From Anaerolineaceae bacterium (lineage in GTDB: Bacteria; Chloroflexota; Anaerolineae; Aggregatilineales; Phototrophicaceae): a stretch of DNA of 64,000 nt. The position numbers were made by a program, and so were the translations under genes. Shown one piece after another: positions 8,290 through 17,191 of the stretch (the stretch's first letter is position 1; each line of letters starts with the position of its first letter). Location: assembly GCA_002702065.1 (NCBI GenBank), contig NZXX01000001.1:1488001-1552000 (forward strand). Reading direction: 5' to 3'. The notes below the pieces were generated by a model, which saw nothing but the letters and a program-made list of their open reading frames with translations, did not search any database and had not been told where the DNA came from.

Positions 8290-8514
8290 ATGCTATCCGC
8301 CGAGCTTTCAGTGGATGAGATTGAGTTTTGCCTGGAAAACGGTACGCTTCATGTCGCCTGAGTTTTGGCTGAGTTCAAGTCCGAATATGAGCACAGAGCC
8401 ACTCTTTGAGAGCAGCTTGTCCTGATTGTTCGCCGCGATTATCCCCTGGCCAAACAGAAGGCAATCTCTGTGGGGTCGCTGAACAAGCTGCCGGTAGTAT
8501 GGTTATCCAGTTAA
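8290..8514 (+). pseudogene. Relic of a LysR-family regulator (effector domain fragment)
   Basis: One frame, read through TGA codons at 8359 and 8407 to a TAA at 8512, encodes pieces of a LysR substrate-binding domain. LSVDEIEFCLENGTLHVA matches the first effector-domain helix and strand. After the second stop, EQLVLIVRRDYPLAKQK and ISVGSLNKLPVVWLSS match the segment typically reading LVLVVPRDHPLA...L..LPLVLLS. Both stops and the missing DNA-binding half show decay. Bases 8515-8694 hold no gene I can recognise. The call rests on motif reading alone. Confidence 0.6.
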
Positions 8515-8694
8515 TTAGACATGTTTGCTTTGAGGACCCCACGCCATCACGGCAGGGCGGTTGCAGCGCGTCACGTGCATTTACCGAGATGGCGTGAGAG
8601 GTCAGTAGACAAAGTCTTGAATCGCTTGCCTAAAGATGGTCTGCAAATACCCTTGTTTCGATGCTGTGATGGCGTGTTATAGGGTGACAAACTT

Positions 8695-10164
8695 TCACAC
8701 TTTTCGGTTGCTTAGGATGGAAGGCAAGGTTGCCTGCACTGGCTGATCGACCAGCAGCTGGTGGCCGTCGGTAAACTGCTCGTCACGGTCTGACAATGCT
8801 TCGATGAGGCGCTGTCGCCAATCGTTCAACCGGGGCGCGACCACGGGCTGACCTGCCAGATTGCGAGTCTCTTGTGGGTCGTCATCCAGATTGAAGAATT
8901 GCTCGCGCCCGGTTTTGCTGGACCAGATGTATTTTTCGCGTCCGTTCGTCAACCATTGAATCGATTCGCCGAACAGAATATGCTCACCATGAAGTGCATC
9001 GCGCCATTTGCTTGACTGGCCATGGATGCGCGGCAGGATACTTTGACCATCGAGGGTGTCAGGTATTTCCAAGCCCGCACTGTCGAGCAGCGACGGCATG
9101 ACATCGCGCAGTTCAACGACCTCATCGCGTACTGTGCCTGTGGGAATCCGGTCGTCGGTCGGATCGACATAAATGAACGGGATACGGATGGACCCCATAT
9201 AGGGATAACCCTTCCGCAACATGTGGTGATCACCCATCATTTCGCCATGATCGGAGACGAAGCAGATGACGGTGTTGTCATACAGATTATGATGAATCAG
9301 ATGATCGATCAGGCGTTTGATCTGGTGGTCGATATGAGTCATCAACCCGTAGTACCCGGCACGGGCACGCCGCAGGTTCACTTCGGATAACTGGCCGATA
9401 AAGGCTTCCGGATGCCCCGCGCCTAGTGGTGGATTGTTGCGCTGCCGCCATTCACTGTGAAGCTCCGTTACCCAATCGCCAACCGGCGGATCGGGCATTT
9501 CCCGGTCCTGATACTGGTCAAAAGCCCACTGCGGTGGGTCGAAGGGTGGGTGCGGGCGGTGATAGGACATATACAGGAAGAATGGTTTCGTTGGGTCCCG
9601 ACGTTTCAGGAACTGTACCGCCTGCGTCGTGACAAAGTTGGTCGGATGAACATGCTCCGGTTTGTCCCAGGGGCGGGCCACCCAGGAGTTGCAGTGAACG
9701 CCATGATCAATGTCGTCTGCCGGATAACCGAGTTGGTTTCGCATCCAGGGCACATAGTCGTCCATCGTCTCGATGTCGGGGTGGTGGCGGCGCGAGTAGG
9801 GCAGGTAGCCATCATGCAGGATAACGTTGTCGAAACCGAGGCGGTTGCGAACGGGCCAGACATGCATTTTGCCGACAGCCTGTGTCTGGTAGCCCTGACG
9901 GGTGAATTCTCCGGCGAGGGTCGTGGGGTATGTCCAGTCGACGCCATCCTGATACCCGACCCGGCCATGATTGCGTGCCGATAACCCCGTCATCAGCGCG
10001 GCGCGTGCCGGAATACAGGTTGGGGTTGCGCTGTAGGCGTGTCGAAAGCGTACCCCGCGCAGCGCCAGTTCATCCAGGAACGGGGTATGGACAACCGGGT
10101 GGCCGTCAATGCTCAGGCAGTCGCCGCGCCACTGATCGACCATGATAAGAATAACATTCTTCAT
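8695..10164 (-). CDS. Sulfatase (Cys-type)
   Basis: A 489-residue type I sulfatase that hydrolyses sulfate esters, probably from a sulfated saccharide. VILIMVDQWRGD is the N-terminal metal-binding strand. CIPARAALMTG holds the Cys (residue 50) that is converted to formylglycine, in the C-x-P-x-R signature. CFVSDHGEMMGDH supplies the second metal site. No signal peptide is seen, so it appears cytoplasmic and would act after import. I start at the ATG at 10164; the longer frame would add 23 residues upstream. It is last in the RpiR-led operon, behind an epimerase and an ABC importer. Formylglycine maturation needs an enzyme not found in this window. Confidence 0.92.
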   Translation of the reverse strand: MKNVILIMVDQWRGDCLSIDGHPVVHTPFLDELALRGVRFRHAYSATPTCIPARAALMTGLSARNHGRVGYQDGVDWTYPTTLAGEFTRQGYQTQAVGKMHVWPVRNRLGFDNVILHDGYLPYSRRHHPDIETMDDYVPWMRNQLGYPADDIDHGVHCNSWVARPWDKPEHVHPTNFVTTQAVQFLKRRDPTKPFFLYMSYHRPHPPFDPPQWAFDQYQDREMPDPPVGDWVTELHSEWRQRNNPPLGAGHPEAFIGQLSEVNLRRARAGYYGLMTHIDHQIKRLIDHLIHHNLYDNTVICFVSDHGEMMGDHHMLRKGYPYMGSIRIPFIYVDPTDDRIPTGTVRDEVVELRDVMPSLLDSAGLEIPDTLDGQSILPRIHGQSSKWRDALHGEHILFGESIQWLTNGREKYIWSSKTGREQFFNLDDDPQETRNLAGQPVVAPRLNDWRQRLIEALSDRDEQFTDGHQLLVDQPVQATLPSILSNRKV

Positions 10165-10205
10165 AGGATCTCTTTTTGCTGGTTTTTCCGTTTTACTAAG
10201 TAAGG

Positions 10206-11081
10206 TTACGCCTGAAGCAGCTGCATGAGACACTGACGGCTCTCGGCGGATGCCTGCTCATCGTCTGGTTCTTCAAGCTCAAATTCGAGCATCCCGGTGA
10301 AATTCAGATCGCGCAAGCGGCGTATCACCATCGGGAAGTCGATAATGCCGCGGCCAACCCCGCGATGATCGCGGATGTCTGGCAGACGGACATCGTGTAC
10401 GTGCAGATGGATGATTCGTTTGCCCAGGTGGTCAATCATGTCCTCCAGACAGGCATTGTAAAATGCTGCACCAGCCGTACCTTCCAGCCGCGTAATGCCA
10501 TCCCGTTTGAGCCAGAACATAATATGCCCAACATCGAGTGTAGCCTGGACCGCCGGGTGATTCACCGCGTCCAGCAGTTCGACATATTCCTCCGGGTCGG
10601 TGGGGTAGACGACGTTTTCCAGCCCGATCAGTACACCTGCTTTTTGCGCTTCGTCACCCAGTGCGCGCAGGTTGCGGACCGCATGATCGAGGACTTCATC
10701 TTTGGACATGTGATGCGGGCGGGCCGCGTGAACCGTGACGATCTCAAAGTTCAGCTCGCTGGCTGCATGAATCGATTCGGTAATCTGGCGAATGGCCTCC
10801 GCTTCGACGTATTTGTTGGGCGATACCAGCGGCAAATCCTGAAATGGCGCATGGATGGCCCCCGCCGAAAAAGGCGAAACCGACTTTTTCAGTGCCTGTC
10901 GTTCGGTAGAATCGAGTTCGTTCCAGAAAAAGCCGGGCAGCAGACCGCCGCTGTGCCGCATGTTGGTGGCCCCAAAAATGCAGACCGCTTCGAAACCCAG
11001 ACGTGCCGTAATCGCCAGGGATTCTTCCAGCGACCGGTTGGGCAGCGAGACGGCTGCCAGTGCAATTTTCATATCGTTCAT
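10206..11081 (-). CDS. Sugar phosphate isomerase/epimerase family (xylose-isomerase-like TIM barrel)
   Basis: A 291-residue TIM-barrel protein. The metal-binding pattern of the AP endonuclease 2/xylose-isomerase-like family is visible: Glu in IGLENVVYP, Asp and His in ATLDVGHIMFW, His in HLHVHDVR and Glu in GMLEFELEEPD. Members isomerise or epimerise sugars or keto-sugars with a divalent metal. The start is the ATG at 11081, seven bases after AGGA, in the gap after the permease gene. Placement between the importer and the sulfatase argues for catabolism of the imported sugar. The exact substrate is not deducible. Confidence 0.85.
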   Translation of the reverse strand: MNDMKIALAAVSLPNRSLEESLAITARLGFEAVCIFGATNMRHSGGLLPGFFWNELDSTERQALKKSVSPFSAGAIHAPFQDLPLVSPNKYVEAEAIRQITESIHAASELNFEIVTVHAARPHHMSKDEVLDHAVRNLRALGDEAQKAGVLIGLENVVYPTDPEEYVELLDAVNHPAVQATLDVGHIMFWLKRDGITRLEGTAGAAFYNACLEDMIDHLGKRIIHLHVHDVRLPDIRDHRGVGRGIIDFPMVIRRLRDLNFTGMLEFELEEPDDEQASAESRQCLMQLLQA

Positions 11082-11113
11082 GATTGTATCCTCGTAATAA
11101 AGGGCCTGATTGA

Positions 11114-11935
11114 TTACTTCAGGCCACTGAGCGCGATGCCCTCGATAAAGTGACGCTGGGCCAGCGCAAAGACCACCAGTACCGGAACCGTCGCTAGTGC
11201 GGAAACAGCCAGCACATAGCTCCGGGTCGTGACGTACTGATCCTGAAACAGGGCGATGCCGATGGGTAGTGTGTAGTTGCCGGGGCTGGACAGCACAATC
11301 AGTGGCCAGAAAAAACTGTCCCACGACGCCATAAAGACGATAATCACCAGTGTGGCGATGACCGGCCCCAGATGCGGCACCACAATTTGCGCGAAAATCC
11401 GAAACTCCCCGGCGCCGTCAATGCGGGCAGCGTCCAGCAGCTCGGATGGGAAAGCCTGTAGATACTGCCGCACCAGAAACGTGCCAAAGCCCCCCGCCAC
11501 CGCTGGCAAAATCACGCCCAGCGGGTTATTCAGCAGGCTCAGGTCGCGCATCCGTAGATACAGCGGGATCGCCGTGCTTTGGCCGGGTATGAGCAGCGTG
11601 AGCAGGATAAAGCTGAAAAACACGGTCCGGCCCCGAAACCGGTACTTCGCCAGCGCATAACCGGCCATTGTGCTGGAGACCACGACACCAATGACGGTTC
11701 CGGCAGCGATGATGAGGCTGTTGAAGGTATAGCGCGTGAAATCGCCGACGCTCCACGCCTCGATGAAATTCTGCGGGCGCGGTTCCAGCGGCCAGAGCGT
11801 GGGTGGGATACGCATCAATTCCACCTCAGTCTTGAGCGCCCCCGTCACCAGCCAGTACAGCGGGAACAGCATCACAAGCGACGCGATAAACAGCACGCCG
11901 ATCAGCAGCCGGCGCTGGATCACTTTGTCAGCCAT
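11114..11935 (-). CDS. Carbohydrate ABC transporter permease (MalG-like)
   Basis: The 273-residue inner-membrane protein has six predicted helices, the first at about residues 9-29. The EAA loop that docks with the ATPase is in LLDAARIDGAGEFRIFAQIV. The C-terminus RHFIEGIALSGLK is typical of MalG-type permeases. It overlaps the upstream permease gene by eight bases. The operon has no ATPase gene; such CUT1 systems often share a genome-encoded MsmK-like ATPase. Confidence 0.92.
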   Translation of the reverse strand: MADKVIQRRLLIGVLFIASLVMLFPLYWLVTGALKTEVELMRIPPTLWPLEPRPQNFIEAWSVGDFTRYTFNSLIIAAGTVIGVVVSSTMAGYALAKYRFRGRTVFFSFILLTLLIPGQSTAIPLYLRMRDLSLLNNPLGVILPAVAGGFGTFLVRQYLQAFPSELLDAARIDGAGEFRIFAQIVVPHLGPVIATLVIIVFMASWDSFFWPLIVLSSPGNYTLPIGIALFQDQYVTTRSYVLAVSALATVPVLVVFALAQRHFIEGIALSGLK

Positions 11936-12863
11936 CGGTATCCCCCTGTTTATTGCCAGCCCACAGGATCACAGCGGTGAGCAGCGCGAGGATCAGCAGC
12001 AGAGTCATCGCCGCAGCGGTGCCCCGGCCCACGTCAAAAAACTCGAAGGCCTGCACATACAGGTAATAAACCAGTGTGACGGTGCTGTTGGCAGGGCCGC
12101 CCCCGGTCATGACAAAAACCTGATCGAAGACTTTGAAGCCGCTGATGATGCTCGTGACCAGCGCAAAGATCAGCGTCGGGGTTAGCAGGGGTAGCGTCAC
12201 CTTGAAGAACTGCTGGCGCGTATTGGCGCCATCGACGGCGGCGGCTTCGTAATACACCCTGGGGATCGCCTGAAGCCCGGCCAGAAAGATGACCATGGCG
12301 AACCCGATCTGCTGCCAGATGCTGGCAACGATGACCGTCACAAGTGCGAAGCGCACATCCGCGAACCAGTTTGGCGGGACGACGCCCAACCCGGCCAGAA
12401 CGTTATTGATCAGCCCGGCGCGGAAGTCGAAGATAAACACCCAGATCAGCGCGACGACCACCGTGGGCACCACCACCGGCACGAAAAACGCCGTGCGGAA
12501 GAACACACGAATCCTGCCCAGCGGCTGGTTGAGTGCAATCGCCACCAGCAGCCCCAGACCCAGCGCAAAGGGGGTGGTGCCCAGCACATACAGCACCGTT
12601 GACTTCAGCGCCTGATGAAACAGGGCATCACTGAACAGGTCGGCGTAGTTATCCAGCCCGTTGAATACCGGATTGGGCCGCAAGCTGAGAACCCAGTCGT
12701 TGAGGCTGAACCAGGCGGTCTGCACCAGCGGCAGAATCACAAAGACCAGCACCAGCGCGGTCTGGGGTAGCAGAAACAGGTACGGTGCAATGAGAGGGGT
12801 CGGTGAGCGCTGCGCACGCCCACCGATACCGATCATTCGCAGGGAATTCACATTAACTCGCAT
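11928..12863 (-). CDS. Carbohydrate ABC transporter permease (MalF/UgpA-like)
   Basis: The 311-residue inner-membrane protein has about six helices, beginning LIAPYLFLLPQTALVLVFV. The EAA loop is YEAAAVDGANTRQQFFKV. I use the ATG at 12863, which overlaps the binding-protein gene by 11 bases; in-frame GTG 12851 and ATG 12836 are alternatives. It pairs with the MalG-like permease to form the channel for the Tat-exported binding protein encoded just upstream. Confidence 0.9.
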   Translation of the reverse strand: MRVNVNSLRMIGIGGRAQRSPTPLIAPYLFLLPQTALVLVFVILPLVQTAWFSLNDWVLSLRPNPVFNGLDNYADLFSDALFHQALKSTVLYVLGTTPFALGLGLLVAIALNQPLGRIRVFFRTAFFVPVVVPTVVVALIWVFIFDFRAGLINNVLAGLGVVPPNWFADVRFALVTVIVASIWQQIGFAMVIFLAGLQAIPRVYYEAAAVDGANTRQQFFKVTLPLLTPTLIFALVTSIISGFKVFDQVFVMTGGGPANSTVTLVYYLYVQAFEFFDVGRGTAAAMTLLLILALLTAVILWAGNKQGDTDG

Positions 12864-14187
12864 AGCGTTCCAGCAGCCGTTCGATTTCGGTCGCACCGTC
12901 CGCAGCCACCTGTTCCGGCGTGGCCTGATCCAGCGCGAGCTGTTCCAGCTTGCCGCGCAGCATCAGGTCAATCTCTGACCATGCCGGATGCCGCATTTCG
13001 GCCTGGATGTGGGGCGATGCGGCCTTGAATTGTTCCAGCAGCAGTTGAATTTGTTCGCTGCCTGTCGGGAATTCCAGCGCTTCGGAGGGGATGTCGGTAC
13101 GGGTCGGGATCGAAACCGTCTCGACCGCATACCGCGCCATGTTTGCCGGTTCCGCCAAGAACTGCAGCAGGGCGGCAGTCTCCTCCGGGTACTGGGTCTG
13201 CTGGAAACCGGCGACGAGAATCGGCGTCCCCAGAGTTGTGGGTGCGTACAGGAAGCTCCAGCGGAAGCGGTCGGCCACCTGCTCATCCGCCAGCAGGACA
13301 TGGAAGTTGCCACTGGCGATCAGGGTGGATGCCTGACCATTGAACCACAGCGGGAACATGCTGTCGGCGGCTGTCTGGGTCCAGTTGTCCTGTGGTGACA
13401 GCCCGCTGCGGAATGTCTCCTGAATCTGGGCCAGCAGGTCAACGGCGACCGGGCTGTTCAGCGCCGGGGCGGTCAGGTCTTCGTTCAGCACAGAACCGCC
13501 TTCGGCGACCAGGTACATGGACAGGCGGGCCGGGGTGCTGTGCCACCAGTGGATCAGGCCATAGTCGGTACCGTTGGCTTCTTTCACCTGTTGGCTGACT
13601 TCGGCCAGCTGCTGGAACTTCCACGCTTCGTCGACTGTCTGTGGCACCGTGATTCCGGCAGCTTCGTACTGGTCAACGTTGTACAGGTTGGACTGCACGT
13701 TGGTATAGAACGGGATGGCGTAGGGGCGGTCTTCGACGACGGAGAAGTTCCAGGCGACTTCGTTAAAGTCGTCGCCATACCCAGCCGGGAGGTAATCATC
13801 CAGCGGCAGCAGCGCATTCTGGGCGATCAGCGCGGGTGCCCAGCGGTCCAGCAGCAGCGCGGTATCCGGTGCTTGGCCGCCAATGACGCGAGTAGTAAGG
13901 GTCTGCATGAAATTGTCGTACGGGATGGGCTGAATTTCGACGGTAATGCCGGGGTTGGCGGCTTCAAAATCGGCCAGCAAACCAGCGATCACCTGTGTGC
14001 CGGGTGCGTCCAGCGCACCACTGGTGGCAAACGTCAGCGTGATGGGGTCCTGTTTGCGGGGTTTGGCGAGGGCACTCCCCACGTTGAGCATTGATCCGCC
14101 CAGAGCAGCGCCACCGGCTGCGATGGATGCACTTTTCAGAAACTGGCGGCGGGATAAAGTTGTTTTGGACTGTTTTTGCGTGGTCAT
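12853..14187 (-). CDS. Extracellular sugar-binding protein with Tat signal
   Basis: The 444-residue family 1 (CUT1) solute-binding protein has a twin-arginine signal: SRRQFLKSASIAAGG near residues 11-25. It would be exported folded, unlike the other binding proteins in this window, which have Sec-type signals. Mature motifs such as ITLTFATSG and NPGITVEIQPIPYDNFMQ fit the family. The ATG at 14187 follows GAGGAAATAAA. No lipobox Cys is seen. It delivers an unknown sugar or oligosaccharide to the two permeases encoded next. Confidence 0.9.
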   Translation of the reverse strand: MTTQKQSKTTLSRRQFLKSASIAAGGAALGGSMLNVGSALAKPRKQDPITLTFATSGALDAPGTQVIAGLLADFEAANPGITVEIQPIPYDNFMQTLTTRVIGGQAPDTALLLDRWAPALIAQNALLPLDDYLPAGYGDDFNEVAWNFSVVEDRPYAIPFYTNVQSNLYNVDQYEAAGITVPQTVDEAWKFQQLAEVSQQVKEANGTDYGLIHWWHSTPARLSMYLVAEGGSVLNEDLTAPALNSPVAVDLLAQIQETFRSGLSPQDNWTQTAADSMFPLWFNGQASTLIASGNFHVLLADEQVADRFRWSFLYAPTTLGTPILVAGFQQTQYPEETAALLQFLAEPANMARYAVETVSIPTRTDIPSEALEFPTGSEQIQLLLEQFKAASPHIQAEMRHPAWSEIDLMLRGKLEQLALDQATPEQVAADGATEIERLLERYAS

Positions 14188-14258
14188 TTTATTTCCTCTG
14201 GATCGAGACAAAATATGCAGAAAAACGCCGGATTGTCTTTTTCACCCTCCTTTGGCAG

Positions 14259-15104
14259 CTAATCCGAATCAAGCTGCTGCCGATATTTATGCAAAGCTAC
14301 AGCAGCGTAGAGCGTATCCAGCACCCCCAGCATGGACATGCGCGAGGTGACCTGATCGCTCCAGACGAAAGTTTCGCGGTTGGCAATCAGCAAAATAAGG
14401 TCCGCGGAACGGCCTACCAATGAATGCGGTGAACTGGTGACGCACAGAGTCCGTGCACCGGCCTCGCGGGCTGTCTGAAGCGCCTGGGCGACGTATTCAC
14501 TTTCACCGGAATGCGAGAGGCCGATGGCGACATCGTGGGAACCCAGCAACGCCGCCGAAACGACCTGCTGATGTGGATCGTTGAACGCGGTGCAGGCGAT
14601 CCCCAGGTTGAGCAGACGGTGCTGGGTCATGTGGGCGATCGGCCCGGACAACCCGCCAGTGGCGTAACACTCCACGCGCTCAGCATTGGCGATCATGCCG
14701 GTTGCTTCGGTCAAGGCCGCCGGGTCCAGCAGGGCGGCGGTGTCTTTCAAATTCTGGACACCGATGCTCATAATTTTTTGCAGCAGCGTCGCCGCATCAT
14801 CGGTGGGTTGTACCGGGTCCGGTACCGAGTAATCCGGGCTGAGCAGTTCAATCGCCAGGGCGATCTTCATGTCGGAATAACTGCGATAATTGAGCTTGGT
14901 ACACAGCCGGTTGACCGTCGCCAGACCCACGCCACTTTGTTTGCCAATTTCCGCAATGGAGTAGCGCAGCACCTTCCCCGGGTTTTCCAGGATAAAGTCC
15001 GCTACGGTGCGTTCGGACTGGGTGAGCTGGGGATAAACGCCGCGGATAAGCGTCATACATGGCGTGTAGTGCGGCTTGAGGCTTGTGGAATCTGAGCTGG
15101 TCAT
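14259..15104 (-). CDS. MurR/RpiR-family transcriptional regulator
   Basis: The 281-residue protein has an N-terminal HTH_6 domain (about residues 15-90; LTQSERTVADFILENPGKVL and GVGLATVNRLCTKLNY) and a C-terminal SIS sugar-phosphate-binding domain (GLSHSGESEYVAQALQTAREAGA). It heads the operon for sugar import and sulfatase genes. It would sense a phosphorylated or isomerised sugar intermediate. I start at the ATG at 15104; the open frame continues to 15269 but that part overlaps the promoter and operator. Two near-identical palindromes upstream are likely its binding sites. Confidence 0.9.
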   Translation of the reverse strand: MTSSDSTSLKPHYTPCMTLIRGVYPQLTQSERTVADFILENPGKVLRYSIAEIGKQSGVGLATVNRLCTKLNYRSYSDMKIALAIELLSPDYSVPDPVQPTDDAATLLQKIMSIGVQNLKDTAALLDPAALTEATGMIANAERVECYATGGLSGPIAHMTQHRLLNLGIACTAFNDPHQQVVSAALLGSHDVAIGLSHSGESEYVAQALQTAREAGARTLCVTSSPHSLVGRSADLILLIANRETFVWSDQVTSRMSMLGVLDTLYAAVALHKYRQQLDSD

Positions 15105-15148
15105 GGGCTGTCTCGTATCTGCTAGATGTAATTTCCGATTTGAGTCAT

Positions 15149-15178
15149 ATATTGTGGAAATTTTTTCCAGCTTGTCAA
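15149..15178 (-). promoter_or_regulatory. Promoter of the RpiR-led operon
   Basis: On the minus strand TTGACA (15178-15173) is followed, after 18 bases, by CAATAT (15154-15149). The palindrome at 15155-15169 fills most of the spacer, a position suited to repression. Confidence 0.5.
15155..15169. promoter_or_regulatory. Candidate RpiR operator, proximal site
   Basis: TGGAAATTTTTTCCA is a perfect 6+3+6 palindrome. A copy that matches at 14 of 15 positions (on the opposite strand reading) lies 118 bases away, centre to centre, at 15273-15287. Confidence 0.6.
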
Positions 15179-15272
15179 CTTTGTGAATAAAGGTACTTTT
15201 CGTATCCGTTCCGCCATGTTCGGTTGCTGACACTTCAATTGAATGATTTCCACCAGAACGCTGAAGCAAAGG

Positions 15273-15287
15273 TGGTAAAAATTTCCA
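15273..15287. promoter_or_regulatory. Candidate RpiR operator, distal site
   Basis: TGGTAAAAATTTCCA differs at one base from the reverse complement of the proximal operator. The paired sites could allow looping. I see no gene in the rest of the gap (15288-15504). Confidence 0.55.
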
Positions 15288-15504
15288 AAGCTGGCTGTAT
15301 TATCACCGATAAGGTTTAAGGGTGTGTTACCTGAGTTTTAGGAAGTGTGGAAGATTTGGATTCAATCGTGCCCATTTGCGCGAATGAGGGGGTCATGAAC
15401 CTTGCTACCGCGGTGAAGGTGGCGTCCATGCGGTGGGGAGACTGCTGTTGAGTGCCTGATTATCGAAGGCAAATGATGGTCGTTGGTTCAAAAGTAGACG
15501 TATT

Positions 15505-15552
15505 GAAAAGGTGTCGATCAACAGGTTGACTATCCCGTTTCATCGACACCTT
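15505..15552 (-). terminator. Terminator hairpin for the isomerase operon
   Basis: AAGGTGTCGAT (15508-15518) and ATCGACACCTT (15542-15552) form a perfect 11-base-pair stem with a 23-base loop. On the minus strand it is followed by TTTTC and lies 45 bases after the isomerase-like gene. Confidence 0.65.
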
Positions 15553-15597
15553 CTTACCTTGTAAAAGCTGTGTGCCTCCAGGGGCAGGAAGACGCAT

Positions 15598-17094
15598 CTA
15601 GCGGCGGATGTATTGGGGCCGTCGATAGGCCGGGTCAGTCACATTGACATACTCGATGCCCCAGCAGCGCGCCAGATTTTCGATCATCGGGGCGATATGC
15701 CCAACGCCCAGCGCAAAGTGATGGGTCGGCCCGGCCAGACTCCAGTTTTCGATGAAGCTGCGCAGGTCGGGCGGGAATTTGCAGCGTGTGTTGGTGTTGC
15801 CGGTTGGCGGGATCGCGCCGGGCAGGGATTCGCCCTCGGCAACCACGAATTTGAAGCGGCCATTATGCGTCTGGGTCAGGCCGACACAGGTCACCGGGCC
15901 ATGTCGAAGCTGGAATTCGACGCCGATACCGGTGCCGCGCTTGCCATGATACACACTCAACCCGCGCAATACAGGCCGTCCCTGCGCCACCCCCACATGA
16001 TGCGGTCCATCATGCCCGACCAGTACGATATCGTTTTCGAAGTCGCACGGGTGAATTTCAGCAAAGCTCCCCCCGGCTTCCAGACGATCCACAATCAGCA
16101 TGGCCAGACAGTTCTTGATGTCTAGCTCGCCTGCCACCGGCACACCTTGCCCGGTCAGCAGTGAGCTACCGATGATGAGCGACGCCCCCAGCCGTTCGTA
16201 GGCGTTGCCGTTGAGGCCGCGATAATAATAGGCCAGCGCCGTCAGGTTAAACCGTTCGACCAATGTGTCCAGCCCGCAGGCGACCTTCGCCGCCCATTCC
16301 ACATCTTCTGGCTTGGCGGGGCCAGCAATGGGGTCGGAGCCGGGTTCAGGGAAGTCGAACAGCGCGTGGATCTCCTCGATTTTACGGGTCAACTGCGGCT
16401 GGGTGACCTCATCGACACACACCTGAAGATCATCCATTTCGATATGTTCGCAGTGCAGGCCGAAGAAGGCATCAAACATTGTCGGGTCGGAATTCATGTC
16501 CAGCATGCCTTCGTAGACATGCCCCATCACGCCGATGCGGGCATTCCGCACCGCAGCCATCACCCGCGCCACCTTGCACCAGTCGAGAATGCGGCTCCAC
16601 GCGCCCTCGTCGTCGTAGAGGGTGCCGACCACGATCCCCGGCAGGTGGATATTTGCCCGTTCCAGCGCATTGCAGATTTCCGGCAGGCTGGTCTGGTTGT
16701 CGTGTTCCAGTTGCATGAAGGTTGTGCCGTTGGCGTAATCCATGGCCTTGGTCGGCTGCAAGGCGGCGATCATCATGGGCACACCGGTGCGCTGCACCAC
16801 CGGCAGCACGGTGCTGCTGAGTGCATAGGTGCTCATGTAGCAGATGAGAAAATCCACATTTTCGCGGCGGAACAGATCGCCGGTTTTGGCGGCCAGCTGT
16901 GGCGTATCCACCAGCCCGCCGGATAGTATCTCCATCCCATTGGCCCTGAGACGATCTTCAAACACAGTCTGATGCCCGATCAACTTTTCTTTCAGGCCCG
17001 GGAATTGATCCCAGTAGAACCAGCAGCCACAGCCAAACACGCCAATTTTTGCGCTGCCATAATCACGTTTGAACAGATCGTCGAAAGTAAGCAT
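15598..17094 (-). CDS. L-fucose/L-arabinose isomerase-like protein
   Basis: The 498-residue protein begins with a Rossmann-like stretch (AKIGVFGCGCWFYWDQFPGL) and has the layout of the L-fucose/L-arabinose isomerase superfamily. Examples are VDFLICYMSTYALSSTVL, a Gly/His segment GVMGHVYEGMLDM and a C-terminal half rich in conserved His and Asp. I cannot place the catalytic Glu residues with confidence, so it may act on another aldose. Length matches AraA (about 500). GGAG sits seven bases before the ATG. It is the last gene of the peptide-type ABC and sulfatase operon, pointing to isomerisation of an imported deoxy- or pentose sugar. Confidence 0.8.
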   Translation of the reverse strand: MLTFDDLFKRDYGSAKIGVFGCGCWFYWDQFPGLKEKLIGHQTVFEDRLRANGMEILSGGLVDTPQLAAKTGDLFRRENVDFLICYMSTYALSSTVLPVVQRTGVPMMIAALQPTKAMDYANGTTFMQLEHDNQTSLPEICNALERANIHLPGIVVGTLYDDEGAWSRILDWCKVARVMAAVRNARIGVMGHVYEGMLDMNSDPTMFDAFFGLHCEHIEMDDLQVCVDEVTQPQLTRKIEEIHALFDFPEPGSDPIAGPAKPEDVEWAAKVACGLDTLVERFNLTALAYYYRGLNGNAYERLGASLIIGSSLLTGQGVPVAGELDIKNCLAMLIVDRLEAGGSFAEIHPCDFENDIVLVGHDGPHHVGVAQGRPVLRGLSVYHGKRGTGIGVEFQLRHGPVTCVGLTQTHNGRFKFVVAEGESLPGAIPPTGNTNTRCKFPPDLRSFIENWSLAGPTHHFALGVGHIAPMIENLARCWGIEYVNVTDPAYRRPQYIRR

Positions 17095-17191
17095 CTATTT
17101 CTCCATGCGTAAAGAGATATGAGAATCGCTGGCACAGGGCATTGCTAGATCGTGCCGCTACGACGGGTTAACCCAGACTGTGCCAGGCCTA

